A DNA stretch of 34,627 bases from an uncultured Prevotellaceae bacterium (GCA_900318335.1 ONKF01000031.1:1-34627), one strand, 5' to 3'. Counted from the stretch's first letter, positions 15,460 through 24,276 are shown. Notes: generated by a model from the letters alone, not told the origin. A program made the numbers and translations.

Positions 15460-16329
15460 ATGATGACCGATAACGATAAAGTCTTTAATGCTGACGAGAA
15501 GCCGTTGTATATTGTGACTGGCTCGACCGACAGCATGGGCAGCGTGATTACACGGAAACTCGCAGAGCAGGGCAAGGCAGTGTTGCTTGCCAGCCGCGAC
15601 ATCCAGAAGGCAGAGAATTATGCCGCACAGCTTCGCACGGTAACCCGCAACAAGGATATCTCTTGTTTGCAACTTGACCTCAATTCGTTTGCACTGGTTA
15701 ACGATTTCGTTCACCGTTTGCGTGCGTTGAACCGTCCAGTTGCTGCGCTGATTAACAATGCAGGCCTGCTGCCACGGCGCAGTGAGATATCAGAGGATGG
15801 ATTCGAGCACTCGGTACAGGTGAATTACTTGAGCACGGTATTGTTGTCGATGCAGGTCTATCCCCTGATTATTGAGGGAGGACACATCATCCTGTCAACC
15901 AGTGTTTCGCGCCGATTGGTATCGTTGCCCTATGAGTTCCCTGCGGTATCACACTTCACGCCCCTGGGTGCCTATGCCCAGAGCAAGTTGGCGTTGACGT
16001 TGTTCTCGATTTATATGTCGAGTGTGATGAAGGTGCACCGCGTGTCGGTCAACTGTGTCAATCCTGGTATCATCAAGAGCGGCGCACTGGCCATGTCACG
16101 CTGGATGGACCGCGTGCCTGAATACTTGAGCCGCAATATTCCCAGTCCCGAGGCTGGCGTTGTACCCACCTTCCGCGCATTGGAAAGCAAGGAGACGGGT
16201 TACCTGTTCTCGGGTGCCGACAAGCAGGTGAAGACATCAACCATGCTCAAGAATCGCGAGATGTTCATCCGCTTGTGCAATGACACGATGCGCATCCTCA
16301 AGGAGCATCTTGGAAAAGATAACAAATAA
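15460..16329 (+). CDS. Short-chain dehydrogenase/reductase
   Basis: 289 residues, classical SDR fold. Seen: YIVTGSTDSMG (cofactor loop, Rossmann TGxxxxxG), the basic pair in LLASRDIQKAE suggesting NADP(H) preference, LINNAG, ILSTSVS with the catalytic Ser region, and YAQSK as the YxxxK active site. The pattern resembles retinol-dehydrogenase-like SDRs; the substrate cannot be inferred. It has a strong promoter at 15392-15422 and is followed after 42 nt by ribF. ATG 15463 is an equally possible start (MM at the N-terminus). Confidence 0.9.
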   Translation: MMTDNDKVFNADEKPLYIVTGSTDSMGSVITRKLAEQGKAVLLASRDIQKAENYAAQLRTVTRNKDISCLQLDLNSFALVNDFVHRLRALNRPVAALINNAGLLPRRSEISEDGFEHSVQVNYLSTVLLSMQVYPLIIEGGHIILSTSVSRRLVSLPYEFPAVSHFTPLGAYAQSKLALTLFSIYMSSVMKVHRVSVNCVNPGIIKSGALAMSRWMDRVPEYLSRNIPSPEAGVVPTFRALESKETGYLFSGADKQVKTSTMLKNREMFIRLCNDTMRILKEHLGKDNK

Positions 16330-16371
16330 TAATTGGCATCCTAATTCGACCGGCTACAGACAACTGTTTTA

Positions 16372-17322
16372 ATGAGATTATTGAGTGAAAACGACCGCCT
16401 GCCTTCGGGCAGCACCGTGGCCACGATAGGCATGTTTGACGGCGTCCATCTGGGGCACGCCACGTTGGTCGGTTTCCTGAATAGTCAGGCTGCGAGCCGT
16501 GGCAAGCAGTCGTTGGTCATCACGTTCTTGAACCATCCTCGTAATCTCCTGCAGCCCGACCCTCGCTTCTCTCTTATCATGTCATTGGACGACAGGCTGG
16601 CCCATCTCCAGGAGTTGGGTCCTGACCTGTTGTTGGCGTTGGACTTCTCGCGTGAGTTGTCCCAGTTGGATTCATCGCAGTTCATCGAGCTGTTGCGTGA
16701 CCGCTATGGCGTGGATGTGCTTGTGGCTGGATACAACCACCGCTTCGGCCACAACAGGGGGGAGACCTTTGAGGATTATTGCCGTCATGGTAAGCGCCTG
16801 GGTGTCGAGGTAATCAAGGCCCCCGAGTATTTAGGGCAGTATGCCCCAGTCAGCTCCACTATCGTGCGCAGCCTCATTGCCGCTGGCAGGGTGAAGGATG
16901 CGATGCACTGCATGGGCCGCCCTCACGTGATCAGGGGTAAGGTGGTGCACGGTTTCCACAACGGGCGCGGCTTGGGATTCCCCACGGCCAATGTGGGCAA
17001 GGTTGATCCCAACATACTGCTGCCCCACAACGGAGCCTATGCTGTGCTGGCCCATGTCAAGGGCATGGTGCTTCAAGGCATGGCCAACATCGGCAAGCGT
17101 CCCACCCTGGACAATGGCGACCAGTTGAGCATCGAGGTCAATCTGTTTGACTTTGAGGACGATATCTATGGTGAGGACTTCACGTTGGAATTCATCAGTT
17201 TCCTGAGGCTGGAATTCAAGATGTGCGGTCTCGATGAACTCAAGCATCAACTGTCGCTCGACCGCGACAACGCTAAGCGTATTCTGAAAGAATATTTAAC
17301 CACAACTAACAATAATAGATAA
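16372..17322 (+). CDS. ribF: Bifunctional riboflavin kinase/FAD synthetase
   Basis: Makes FMN from riboflavin and then FAD; cytoplasmic. 316 residues, the normal length. The N-terminal nucleotidyltransferase has IGMFDGVHLGH (HxGH motif), VAGYNHRFGHNR and APVSSTIVRSLI. The C-terminal riboflavin kinase has VVHGFHNGRGLGFPTANV, AYAVLAHV and GMANIGKRPT. upp starts one base after its stop, so the two are translationally close. Its FAD product is the cofactor of both NadB and SdhA encoded in this window; the co-location may be chance. Confidence 0.96.
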   Translation: MRLLSENDRLPSGSTVATIGMFDGVHLGHATLVGFLNSQAASRGKQSLVITFLNHPRNLLQPDPRFSLIMSLDDRLAHLQELGPDLLLALDFSRELSQLDSSQFIELLRDRYGVDVLVAGYNHRFGHNRGETFEDYCRHGKRLGVEVIKAPEYLGQYAPVSSTIVRSLIAAGRVKDAMHCMGRPHVIRGKVVHGFHNGRGLGFPTANVGKVDPNILLPHNGAYAVLAHVKGMVLQGMANIGKRPTLDNGDQLSIEVNLFDFEDDIYGEDFTLEFISFLRLEFKMCGLDELKHQLSLDRDNAKRILKEYLTTTNNNR

Positions 17323-17323
17323 A

Positions 17324-17980
17324 ATGGATATAATCAACCTGTGTGAAAACAACTCGCTTGTGGGTCAGTTCATGAGCGAAATCCGCAACAAAGGATTACA
17401 GCAGGAGCGTCTGCGCTTCCGCGCCAACATCCAGCGCTTGGGCCAGATTATGGCATACGAGATTTCCAAGAGATTGAGCTATGAGACCGTGGGTGTCGAG
17501 ACGCCATTGGGCGTGAAGCAGTGTAATGTGCTGAATGACCAAGTGGTGCTCGCTACCTTGCTGCGCGCTGGGCTACCTTTTCATGAGGGTTTCCTGAGCT
17601 ATTTTGACGGTGCCGAAAACGCCTTTGTTTCGGCCTACAGGAAGTACTTCCCCAAGACCGATGACTTTGTCGTTCACATTGAGTATATCGCCAGTCCTCG
17701 CCTCGATGGCAAGACGTTGGTTATCGTTGACCCGATGCTCGCCACAGGTTCCTCAATGGAACTGGCCTATCAGGCACTGGTGACTAAGGGTCATCCCGCC
17801 CACGTCCATGTGGCAAGCGTTGTGGCCACACCTAAAGCTATAGAGGTGGTGCGACAGCATCTGCCCGAGGACAGGACGACGCTCTGGACCTGTGACATCG
17901 ATGACATGCTCAACGAGCACAGCTACATCGTGCCCGGCCTGGGCGATTGCGGTGACCTTCTCTACGGCGAGAAAGAGTGA
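17324..17980 (+). CDS. upp: Uracil phosphoribosyltransferase
   Basis: Converts uracil and PRPP to UMP in pyrimidine salvage. 218 residues. Seen: the PRPP-binding loop VIVDPMLATGSSM, the uracil-site motif near the C-terminus YIVPGLGDCGDLLYG, and LLRAGLPFHEGFL in the N-terminal half. It abuts ribF (1-nt gap). It provides the sink for uracil released by PsuG on the opposite strand, a functional link that is inferred. A hairpin (17994-18010) follows. Confidence 0.95.
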   Translation: MDIINLCENNSLVGQFMSEIRNKGLQQERLRFRANIQRLGQIMAYEISKRLSYETVGVETPLGVKQCNVLNDQVVLATLLRAGLPFHEGFLSYFDGAENAFVSAYRKYFPKTDDFVVHIEYIASPRLDGKTLVIVDPMLATGSSMELAYQALVTKGHPAHVHVASVVATPKAIEVVRQHLPEDRTTLWTCDIDDMLNEHSYIVPGLGDCGDLLYGEKE

Positions 17981-17993
17981 ATTAGTTCTGGAT

Positions 17994-18010
17994 ATCTGGA
18001 TACTCCAGAT
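17994..18010 (+). other. Small hairpin between upp and nadB
   Basis: ATCTGGA-TAC-TCCAGAT forms 7 perfect pairs, inside a stretch with three TCTGGAT-like copies. The following TTTT is too short for a confident terminator; it may be attenuating or only decorative. Confidence 0.35.
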
Positions 18011-18046
18011 GTTCTGGATTTTGATAACTGAAAACTGGCAACATAT

Positions 18047-19639
18047 ATGGTACGAAAATATGATTATCTCATTATCGGCTCGGGTGTAGCTGGTATGAGT
18101 TTTGCCCTCAAGGTGGCAAAGACCGGGACCGTGGCACTGGTGTGCAAGTCCCAAATGGAAGAAGCCAACACCGACCTTGCCCAGGGTGGAGTCGCCACGG
18201 TGACCAACCTCGAGGTGGACAACTTCGACAAGCATATCCACGACACGATGGTGGCTGGCGATTGGCTCAGCGACCCCGAGGCCGTGAAGAAGGTCGTTAC
18301 CGAGGCTCCCGCCCAGATTCGTGAACTGTTGGGATGGGGGGTTGACTTTGACAAAAATGAGAAAGGAGAATTTGACTTGCACCGCGAGGGTGGTCACAGC
18401 GAGTTCCGCATCCTGCATCATGCCGACAATACGGGTCACGAAATTCAGTCATCGCTCATCGAGACGGTCAAGGCCAATCCGAGCATCGACGTGTATGAAA
18501 ACCACTTTGCCGTGGAGATTCTCACCCAGCACCACTTGGGTAAAATCGTGACACGCCGCACTTCGGGCATCGAGTGCTATGGTGCCTATGTCCTCAATCA
18601 GGAGACTGGCGAGGTGGATACCTTCCTGTCGCGCGTGACCTTGATGGCAACGGGTGGCATTGGTTCGGTTTACCGCACCACGACCAACCCTCTGGTAGCT
18701 ACTGGTGATGGTATCGCCATGGTCTATCGTGCCAAGGGTACTGTCCAGGACATGGAATTTGTCCAGTTCCATCCCACGGCCCTGTATCATCCCGGCGATC
18801 GTCCCGCCTTCCTGATCACCGAAGCCATGCGCGGCTACGGCGGTGTATTGCGCAACCTGGGAGGCGAGGAGTTCATGCAGAAGTATGACCCGCGCCTGTC
18901 GCTGGCGCCGCGCGACGTGGTCGCCCGTGCCATTGACAACGAGATGAAGCAGCGAGGCGAGGACCACGTCTATCTTGACGTGACCCACAAGGATCCCGAG
19001 GAGACCAAGCACCACTTCCCCAACATCTACAAGCATTGCCTTGACTTGGGTATTGATATCACTAAGAGCTATATTCCTGTGGTTCCTGCTGCCCACTACC
19101 TGTGTGGTGGTATCAAGGTCGATTTGAACGCCTGCTCCAGCATCAAGCGCCTGTATGCAGTGGGCGAATGCTCTTGCACGGGTCTGCATGGCGGTAACCG
19201 CCTGGCCAGCAACTCGCTCATCGAGGCTGTCGTGTATGCCGATGCGGCAGCAAAGCATGCAACCGAGCATCTCAACGAGTATTCCTACCGTGAGGATATC
19301 CCCGCGTGGGATGATGCCGGGACGACGCACCCCGAGGAGATGGTGCTCATCAGCCAGAGCGAGAAGGAAGTGGGTGAAATCATGGCGACCTATGTAGGCA
19401 TCGTGCGCAGCAACCTGCGTCTGGACCGTGCTTGGAACCGTCTGGATATCCTCTATGAGGAAACAGAGAAACTGTTCAAGACCAGCAAGGTATCGCGTCG
19501 CATCTGCGAGCTGCGCAATATCATCAACGTGGCCTATCTCATCACCCGCCAGGCCAAGGACCGCAAGGAATCCCGTGGCCTCCACTACACCATCGATTAT
19601 CCCCCTCAACCCAAAAACGAGGACGACCTGAAACTTTAG
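18047..19639 (+). CDS. nadB: L-aspartate oxidase
   Basis: Oxidises L-aspartate to iminoaspartate, the first step of de novo NAD synthesis. 530 residues, FAD-dependent, same superfamily as SdhA. Seen: YLIIGSGVAGMSFAL (FAD-binding GxGxxG), ANTDLAQGGVA, EFVQFHPTALYHPG, EAMRGYGGVLRN, PAAHYLCGGIKVD and GLHGGNRLASNSLIEAVV, plus the C-terminal helical domain. The T-D-L-A-Q-G-G version, without His, separates it from SdhA, which binds FAD covalently. nadA and nadC are not in the window. A strong bidirectional terminator follows at 19656-19709. Confidence 0.95.
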   Translation: MVRKYDYLIIGSGVAGMSFALKVAKTGTVALVCKSQMEEANTDLAQGGVATVTNLEVDNFDKHIHDTMVAGDWLSDPEAVKKVVTEAPAQIRELLGWGVDFDKNEKGEFDLHREGGHSEFRILHHADNTGHEIQSSLIETVKANPSIDVYENHFAVEILTQHHLGKIVTRRTSGIECYGAYVLNQETGEVDTFLSRVTLMATGGIGSVYRTTTNPLVATGDGIAMVYRAKGTVQDMEFVQFHPTALYHPGDRPAFLITEAMRGYGGVLRNLGGEEFMQKYDPRLSLAPRDVVARAIDNEMKQRGEDHVYLDVTHKDPEETKHHFPNIYKHCLDLGIDITKSYIPVVPAAHYLCGGIKVDLNACSSIKRLYAVGECSCTGLHGGNRLASNSLIEAVVYADAAAKHATEHLNEYSYREDIPAWDDAGTTHPEEMVLISQSEKEVGEIMATYVGIVRSNLRLDRAWNRLDILYEETEKLFKTSKVSRRICELRNIINVAYLITRQAKDRKESRGLHYTIDYPPQPKNEDDLKL

Positions 19640-19655
19640 GTGAATTGTCAATAAG

Positions 19656-19709
19656 TAATAAGCCATCCGCGCCCATGATTTTATTATCTCGGGCGCGGAT
19701 GACTTATTA
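19656..19709. terminator. Bidirectional terminator between nadB and DUF4834 gene
   Basis: TAATAAGCCATCCGCGCCC (19656-19674) and GGGCGCGGATGACTTATTA (19691-19709) pair at 18 of 19 positions around a 16-nt loop. A/T-rich flanks on both sides suit the two convergent units. Confidence 0.85.
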
Positions 19710-19755
19710 TTTAATGTAATAATAATTGTGGGTTAGCAGAGTGTGAGGGCTAAAG

Positions 19756-20082
19756 TCAAGGGATTTCCTCGTATTCGGCGTCGGTGATTTGTTCTTCGAT
19801 GACTGTGTTGGTCGTCGTGGTGGTTTCCTCGGTGATGGTGCCGGTGACTTCCTCGAAGTCGGCATATTCGCCTTCGTTGCTTGTAAAGATTTTGCGTTCG
19901 CCGGTCTCGGTATATTCCTCCTCTTCCTCGTAGCTCTCGCGGCGGGGGCGTTCATGCTCTTGGCGGCCGCGGAATGACTCATTCACTCGGCGGCGCAGGT
20001 TCTGCATGTAGAGCCATCCCCTTAACAGTGGAATGCCCACCATCAGGAGCAGGATGAATAATATGAATAACAGAAAACTCAT
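19756..20082 (-). CDS. DUF4834-type small membrane protein
   Basis: 108 residues. A strongly hydrophobic N-terminal segment (MSFLLFILFILLLMVGIPLL) is followed by an Arg-rich stretch and then a long acidic, Thr-rich tail (EEEEEY, TITEETTTTT). This layout matches the Bacteroidota DUF4834 family. It begins immediately after the pssA stop (no intergenic base), so it is the third gene of the psd-pssA operon, as is often seen in this phylum to my knowledge. A role at the membrane in phospholipid synthesis is plausible but unproven. Confidence 0.85.
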   Translation of the reverse strand: MSFLLFILFILLLMVGIPLLRGWLYMQNLRRRVNESFRGRQEHERPRRESYEEEEEYTETGERKIFTSNEGEYADFEEVTGTITEETTTTTNTVIEEQITDAEYEEIP

Positions 20083-20784
20083 TTATTTTTCTCTTTTAAT
20101 GACTGACAACAGCACGTAGAGGATGATGACGAATGTGAGTCCTGACAGACCCATTATCGCAACCACTGCCACTGAGGCAATCATCTGCAAATACTGTGCC
20201 CAGTTTTCCTTGAACGACCACAGGTTGTGCATTTTTAACGAGAACATGCGCAAATTGCACACCATCAGCAGCGACAGCGCCACGATGATCAGAATGACGG
20301 CCAACAAGGGCGTGTGGTGGGTGGCATACCCTGCCGTGAAACCGATCCAGAAGATGGCATTGGCAGGAATGGGCAAGCCAGTGAAAGTGGTGGCCTGGTT
20401 GGTGTCGATGTTGAAACGCGCCAGACGCAAGGCTCCGAATACCGGCAGCAGCAAGGCAGCCAGAGCCCAGTGCCCTTCACCATAGCCCAGCATCATGTTA
20501 TAGAGCACCATTGCCGGGGCGAGCCCAAAACTTATCAGGTCGGCCAGCGAATCCAACTCCTTGCCGATGCCGCTCACAGCATGCAGCAGACGTGCCACCA
20601 GCCCGTCAAAGAAGTCGGCCACCGCAGCCAACCCAATGAAAATAAAAGCCCACTCATATCCCTTGAATGCGCTACCGCACATCGTGTCATTGCAATGGAA
20701 CGCCGCTATGCAGGCCAGGCAGCCGCACAGCAGGTTCAACGAGGTGATGGCGTTGGGGATGTTATTACGAATTGCTTTTATCAT
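20083..20784 (-). CDS. pssA: CDP-diacylglycerol-serine O-phosphatidyltransferase
   Basis: Joins serine to CDP-diacylglycerol to give phosphatidylserine at the inner membrane. 233 residues with several membrane spans. The CDP-alcohol phosphotransferase motif DGx2ARx8Gx3Dx3D is complete (D60, G61, A64, R65, G74, D78, D82). Its ATG overlaps the psd stop in ATGA (20784-20781), so translation is coupled. The product is the substrate of Psd. Confidence 0.95.
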   Translation of the reverse strand: MIKAIRNNIPNAITSLNLLCGCLACIAAFHCNDTMCGSAFKGYEWAFIFIGLAAVADFFDGLVARLLHAVSGIGKELDSLADLISFGLAPAMVLYNMMLGYGEGHWALAALLLPVFGALRLARFNIDTNQATTFTGLPIPANAIFWIGFTAGYATHHTPLLAVILIIVALSLLMVCNLRMFSLKMHNLWSFKENWAQYLQMIASVAVVAIMGLSGLTFVIILYVLLSVIKREK

Positions 20785-21467
20785 GCTTCTTTATTGTTTT
20801 TGAGTCGGGCTACAAGGGTCTCTCCACCCCATGTGCGGTCGCCCAGTTTGACTTTGATTTCAGTGTCGAGTGGCAAGAAGATGTCCACTCTGGACCCGAA
20901 TTTGATGAAGCCGATGAAGTCATTGACATCGACTGTTTCGCCTTGCTCGACATAGGTCACGATGCGGCGGGCGATGGCTCCTGCAATCTGGCGGACGAGG
21001 ATCTCTTCGCCAGTGGTTGTGCGTATCACAATCGACGAGCGCTCGTTGTCGCTGCTCGATTTGGGCAGATTGGCGGCGAGGAAGCGTCCCGAGTGGTGCT
21101 TGTAGTAGGTTACCTGACCCTTGACGGGCACCCAGTTGGCATGAACGTTAAACACGGTCATGAATACCGACAACTGGATGACATTGCGGTGCAGATATTC
21201 GTCCTCATAGACCTCCTCGAGGGCTACCACCGTGCCGTCAACACTCGACACCACGGCTGTGCCGTCGCTGTTGTCGCCCTTGAACCGGCGGCGTGGCAGC
21301 CTGAAGAAGTTCAGCACCAGCAGGAACAGGATAGCCATGAGTGCAATCAGGCACCATGCCACAGGCTTGTAGTCAAAGAACTTGTAAGCCATAGCTCCTG
21401 TTGCCACTATTATCAAGAACAGTATCAACAGGATATTCTCTCCCTCGTGATGGATTTTAACTTTCAT
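20781..21467 (-). CDS. psd: Phosphatidylserine decarboxylase, short (archaeal-type) form
   Basis: Converts phosphatidylserine to phosphatidylethanolamine. 228 residues with two N-terminal membrane segments (about 11-29 and 35-54). Self-cleavage motif: KFGSRVD, with Ser 192 becoming the pyruvoyl group, the usual GS site of this short family. VVSSVDGTVV, FMTVFNVHANWVP and the His-rich YYKHHSGRFL region are also characteristic. First gene of psd-pssA-DUF4834, with a promoter box at 21495-21502. Confidence 0.95.
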   Translation of the reverse strand: MKVKIHHEGENILLILFLIIVATGAMAYKFFDYKPVAWCLIALMAILFLLVLNFFRLPRRRFKGDNSDGTAVVSSVDGTVVALEEVYEDEYLHRNVIQLSVFMTVFNVHANWVPVKGQVTYYKHHSGRFLAANLPKSSSDNERSSIVIRTTTGEEILVRQIAGAIARRIVTYVEQGETVDVNDFIGFIKFGSRVDIFLPLDTEIKVKLGDRTWGGETLVARLKNNKEA

Positions 21468-21494
21468 TCTTGCGGTTAAAAATCATTTAACCTA

Positions 21495-21502
21495 CAAAGG
21501 TA
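21495..21502 (-). promoter_or_regulatory. Bacteroidota -7 box for the psd-pssA operon
   Basis: TACCTTTG on the minus strand, 27 nt before the psd ATG. No clear TTTG -33. A 61-codon frame across it (21476-21661) is rejected as a gene. Confidence 0.6.
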
Positions 21503-21655
21503 GTAAAAAGTTTTCACTTTTCGGTTTTCACTATCCAGTTTTTTCTTTAACTCACTCAATTTAGACAATTTTGCACGTATAAACCGTGGAAGAAGTGGCT
21601 GGTTAACGCCTTGATATGATAGTCCATAAATGGCGAGTTGCCCCTGCCAGGAAAA

Positions 21656-21704
21656 CTGCAAGGTTGCAGGAATGTGAGGGGTGTTGAAAGAGGGTGTAAA
21701 TTTG
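21656..21704 (+). promoter_or_regulatory. Promoter region of the vWA locus with a palindrome
   Basis: The -7 box TAAATTTG is at 21697-21704. A perfect palindrome CTGCAA-GG-TTGCAG (21656-21669) lies about 30 nt upstream, a position fit for a regulator. The remainder of 21503-21655 shows no gene. Confidence 0.45.
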
Positions 21705-21766
21705 CGGTGTCAATGTTAATGACGCTGTTTTATTCACTCACAATAACCAAATAAACGACCGAAAAG

Positions 21767-22444
21767 ATGAAGACACCAATTACTGTTTACAATGTGATTA
21801 TTCTCGACAAGAGCGGCTCGATGTCCAGCATCGCCCGCCAGGCTATCGATGGTGTTAACGAGACCATCGGCAGCATCAAGAGTGCCCAGGAAAAGAACCC
21901 CGATCAAAAGCATCTCGTGACCCTTGTAGCCTTCTGCGGATGCGAGCAGAAGCTAATCTATGACAACGTGCCCGTTGCCGAAGCCCGAACCCTCACCGAC
22001 AAGGATTACCGTCCGTGCTGCATGACTCCGCTGTATGACGCCGTGGGAACGACAATCACGCGCGTTCATGCCCTCAAGAGCAAGGATGACTATTCGATGG
22101 CCCTGGTGACCATCATCACCGACGGCTATGAGAATGCTTCCCGCGAATTCACGCTTACTGCCATCAAGTCGCTTATCGACAGCTATAAGGAGCAAGGCTG
22201 GCAGTTTACCTACATCGGTGCTGACCATGATGTGGAACATGTGGCATTCTCGCTGCATATCGACCATCACTTACAGTTCGACAAGACTCCTCAAGCGACC
22301 CATGCAATGTTTGCCAAGGAGCGCAAGTCTCGTCACCGCTGGACTGAAAAGCTCGCAAAACTTATGACTGCAGATGACATTGACGAAGATGAACGCTTAA
22401 GGCAAATCAAGGATGCCAATCAGGCAGACTACTTTGCGGATTAA
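21767..22444 (+). CDS. von Willebrand factor A domain protein
   Basis: 225 residues without signal peptide, so cytoplasmic. The metal-ion-dependent adhesion site is complete: DKSGSMS (D14, S16, S18), T87 in CCMTPLYDAV, and D119 in IITDGYEN. Family knowledge: such bacterial vWA proteins bind a partner through a metal ion; TerY-like and other stress- or conflict-linked vWA proteins are similar in size. The last about 40 residues (after FAKERKSRHRW) are charged and probably helical. It has its own promoter and is the first of three genes (this one, 22476-22706, 22821-24212) closed by a terminator, so a partner among the other two is likely. Function unknown. Confidence 0.85.
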   Translation: MKTPITVYNVIILDKSGSMSSIARQAIDGVNETIGSIKSAQEKNPDQKHLVTLVAFCGCEQKLIYDNVPVAEARTLTDKDYRPCCMTPLYDAVGTTITRVHALKSKDDYSMALVTIITDGYENASREFTLTAIKSLIDSYKEQGWQFTYIGADHDVEHVAFSLHIDHHLQFDKTPQATHAMFAKERKSRHRWTEKLAKLMTADDIDEDERLRQIKDANQADYFAD

Positions 22445-22475
22445 CCGTAGTATTACCCCAAAAACAAGTTGAGAG

Positions 22476-22706
22476 ATGAGAAAGACTATCAAGGAATTGC
22501 TGCTGGAATGGTGGGCGGGGAACGGTACAACCCAGATGCCGCTGCCGACGATCTACACCTATGACGTGGAGGTGGATGGCAGAATGATTCAGATCGAGAG
22601 CTTGAGTTGCAGCAGGCTGTATGTCCACTATCTGGCGAGGAAAAAGTATCCTGATGCCAAGCACATCAGCGTTAAAAGGCAAATTAGGAAATACTCCATT
22701 GCCTGA
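22476..22706 (+). CDS. Small conserved-looking protein of unknown function
   Basis: 76 residues, pI probably basic. MRKTIKELLLEWWAG, then YTYDVEVDGRMIQIES and a basic C-terminus (KRQIRKYSIA). No family recognised. It starts 31 nt after the vWA stop on the same strand and ends just before a strong hairpin (22719-22746), which supports a real second gene of the vWA unit. Codon use looks like that of the neighbours. Confidence 0.6.
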   Translation: MRKTIKELLLEWWAGNGTTQMPLPTIYTYDVEVDGRMIQIESLSCSRLYVHYLARKKYPDAKHISVKRQIRKYSIA

Positions 22707-22718
22707 GCACCGGAGTGA

Positions 22719-22746
22719 GCTATGCGGGGACAGTTCCCCGCATAGC
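22719..22746 (+). terminator. Strong hairpin after the 76-residue gene
   Basis: GCTATGCGGGG (22719-22729), 6-nt loop, CCCCGCATAGC (22736-22746): 11 perfect, mostly G+C pairs. No T-run follows directly; the TTTTTTG at 22791-22797 is 45 nt away. It may be a partial terminator or an mRNA processing/stability element that sets the ratio of the genes on its two sides. Confidence 0.5.
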
Positions 22747-22820
22747 GCGCTTCACGTCATGACCTTGCCGTTGGCATGGTTTTTGCTGTATTTTTTGTAT
22801 TAACTCAATTCCGCCTCAAT

Positions 22821-24212
22821 ATGTCAGCAATTATTACTCAAGACCTGAAATATGGTATCATTTACGTCTGCGGCAACCCCAAGCAGACGGGGAACCTGAA
22901 ATGGTTCGCCACAATGATAGAACCCATGATTAGACCGCTCTCGCTGGAATGGGTTTCGACCTGGGAAATCGACCACACCCTTATCGTGGCACGTCGCTTC
23001 AACGTGGGCAACATTGGCAAGTATGCCACTGTGCAGCTGCACCTTAACAGGTACGGCCACAGCAACAGTTACTCGTTGCTGGCTGCGGTGCATGCGTTCA
23101 GCGACTGCCTCCAGGATGTGATGGATGATAGCGAGGGCGATGTCATCATCAATGAGGAAGACTACAGTGACCGCAACGAGCCGCCCCATGGCAAGTGGGG
23201 GGCATCAACGGCCTCAACCCCGATGGGCGATGTGCTTATGGACTTCGACCTGGACTATGGCTCCATGCCGCAGGACCACACCCGTGTCAAGCTCTCCTGC
23301 CCCAGAGGTCTTCAGGGGTTCAGCAAGAATCGAGACATGCTATATCGCCAATCAAGTGAAAGCGAGGCATGTGAGGCCAGCGAAGAAAAGTCGTCTATTG
23401 CCAAGCGTCTCAAGAAATTGAGCAGGAAACTGCGCAAGAAAGACAGTGATGAGCGAGAGGAAACCACTGCCAAGGAGAAGCGCAGAGAAGAAAAACGCAT
23501 CAGCTGGCATGCTGATGTTCTATTGGATGATTACTCGCCTGATTATAACGAAGAGGCGATATCCAGTGCTGAAACGTCGTATGATAATGTACAGTTTGAC
23601 ATTGAGCCAAAAACGATTGACATCGAGGCCGAGGAAGTCCAGGAGTTCAGGAGGATTGAGTCGGAATATGAACGTGACGTGAGGGATCTCAGGGCCCGCA
23701 TTGTCGCTTTCATCGCCAAGTATCAGCAGGATCCTCAGCAGTTGATGACCACCATGCTTCAAGGCAAAGTGCTCATTGGCGCTAATCCCGGTCATGTGCT
23801 GGTCAATGGCGACATGAAAATCGTGTTGCCCGATTATGATGAGATGGAAATCAAGATGCCTGCCATGTGCCGCACAATCTACATCCTGTTCATGAAGCAC
23901 CGCATGCAGTCGGGTAACGGCATCGTCCTCAAGAACATCGATGAATACCGCGACGAGATCATTGATATCTACAGCATGGTGAAACCGGGTGCCAACGAAG
24001 CAAGGGTAAAAGAGTCGATTAACAAATTGTGCAATCCGCTCAGTGAGTCCCTCAACCAGGCGATTTCACGAGCCAATCGCTGTATCCGTAACGTCGTCAC
24101 AGACAAGGAATTGGCCAAGCAGTTTATCATCTCTGGCTCCCGAGGCGGGGAGTACAGCATCAACCTCGACCCCGAACTCATGACCCTGCCACGCGCTGTG
24201 ACCAACAACTGA
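22821..24212 (+). CDS. Protein of unknown function, three-part architecture, partner of the vWA gene
   Basis: 463 residues from ATG 22821 (MSAIITQDLKYGIIYV); the frame is open back to 22776, but that part runs through hydrophobic codons from A/T-rich promoter-like DNA and is rejected. Residues 1-105 look like a folded domain (WFATMIEPMIRPLSLEWVS, VQLHLNRYGHSNSYSLLAAV). The middle, about 110-290, is acidic and then Lys/Arg/Glu-rich (SKRLKKLSRKLRKKD-like) and probably disordered or coiled. The last about 150 residues form a conserved-looking domain (IKMPAMCRTIYILFMKH, IYSMVKPGANEARVKES, INKLCNPLSESLNQAISRANR, FIISGSRGGEYSINLDPEL) that I recall in other Bacteroidota hypothetical proteins. It has the feel of a small helical, possibly nucleic-acid-binding domain, but this is a guess. 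No catalytic motif seen. Confidence 0.75.
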   Translation: MSAIITQDLKYGIIYVCGNPKQTGNLKWFATMIEPMIRPLSLEWVSTWEIDHTLIVARRFNVGNIGKYATVQLHLNRYGHSNSYSLLAAVHAFSDCLQDVMDDSEGDVIINEEDYSDRNEPPHGKWGASTASTPMGDVLMDFDLDYGSMPQDHTRVKLSCPRGLQGFSKNRDMLYRQSSESEACEASEEKSSIAKRLKKLSRKLRKKDSDEREETTAKEKRREEKRISWHADVLLDDYSPDYNEEAISSAETSYDNVQFDIEPKTIDIEAEEVQEFRRIESEYERDVRDLRARIVAFIAKYQQDPQQLMTTMLQGKVLIGANPGHVLVNGDMKIVLPDYDEMEIKMPAMCRTIYILFMKHRMQSGNGIVLKNIDEYRDEIIDIYSMVKPGANEARVKESINKLCNPLSESLNQAISRANRCIRNVVTDKELAKQFIISGSRGGEYSINLDPELMTLPRAVTNN

Positions 24213-24243
24213 AAACCCTCCGACAAATCAGGGCAATTAAAAC

Positions 24244-24276
24244 CAAGAGGACATGCTATTATGGCATGCCCTCTTG
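24244..24276. terminator. Bidirectional terminator between the vWA locus and the NagB/PIG-L gene
   Basis: CAAGAGGACATGC (24244-24256), loop TATTATG, GCATGCCCTCTTG (24264-24276): 12 of 13 positions pair, with one A-C mismatch. It separates two convergent units. Confidence 0.8.

Noticed and set aside
18449-19666. 405-codon minus-strand frame opposite nadB
   Set aside because: Antisense shadow that also runs into the terminator region.
21476-21661. 61-codon minus-strand frame upstream of psd
   Set aside because: Overlaps the psd promoter box and has no recognisable content.
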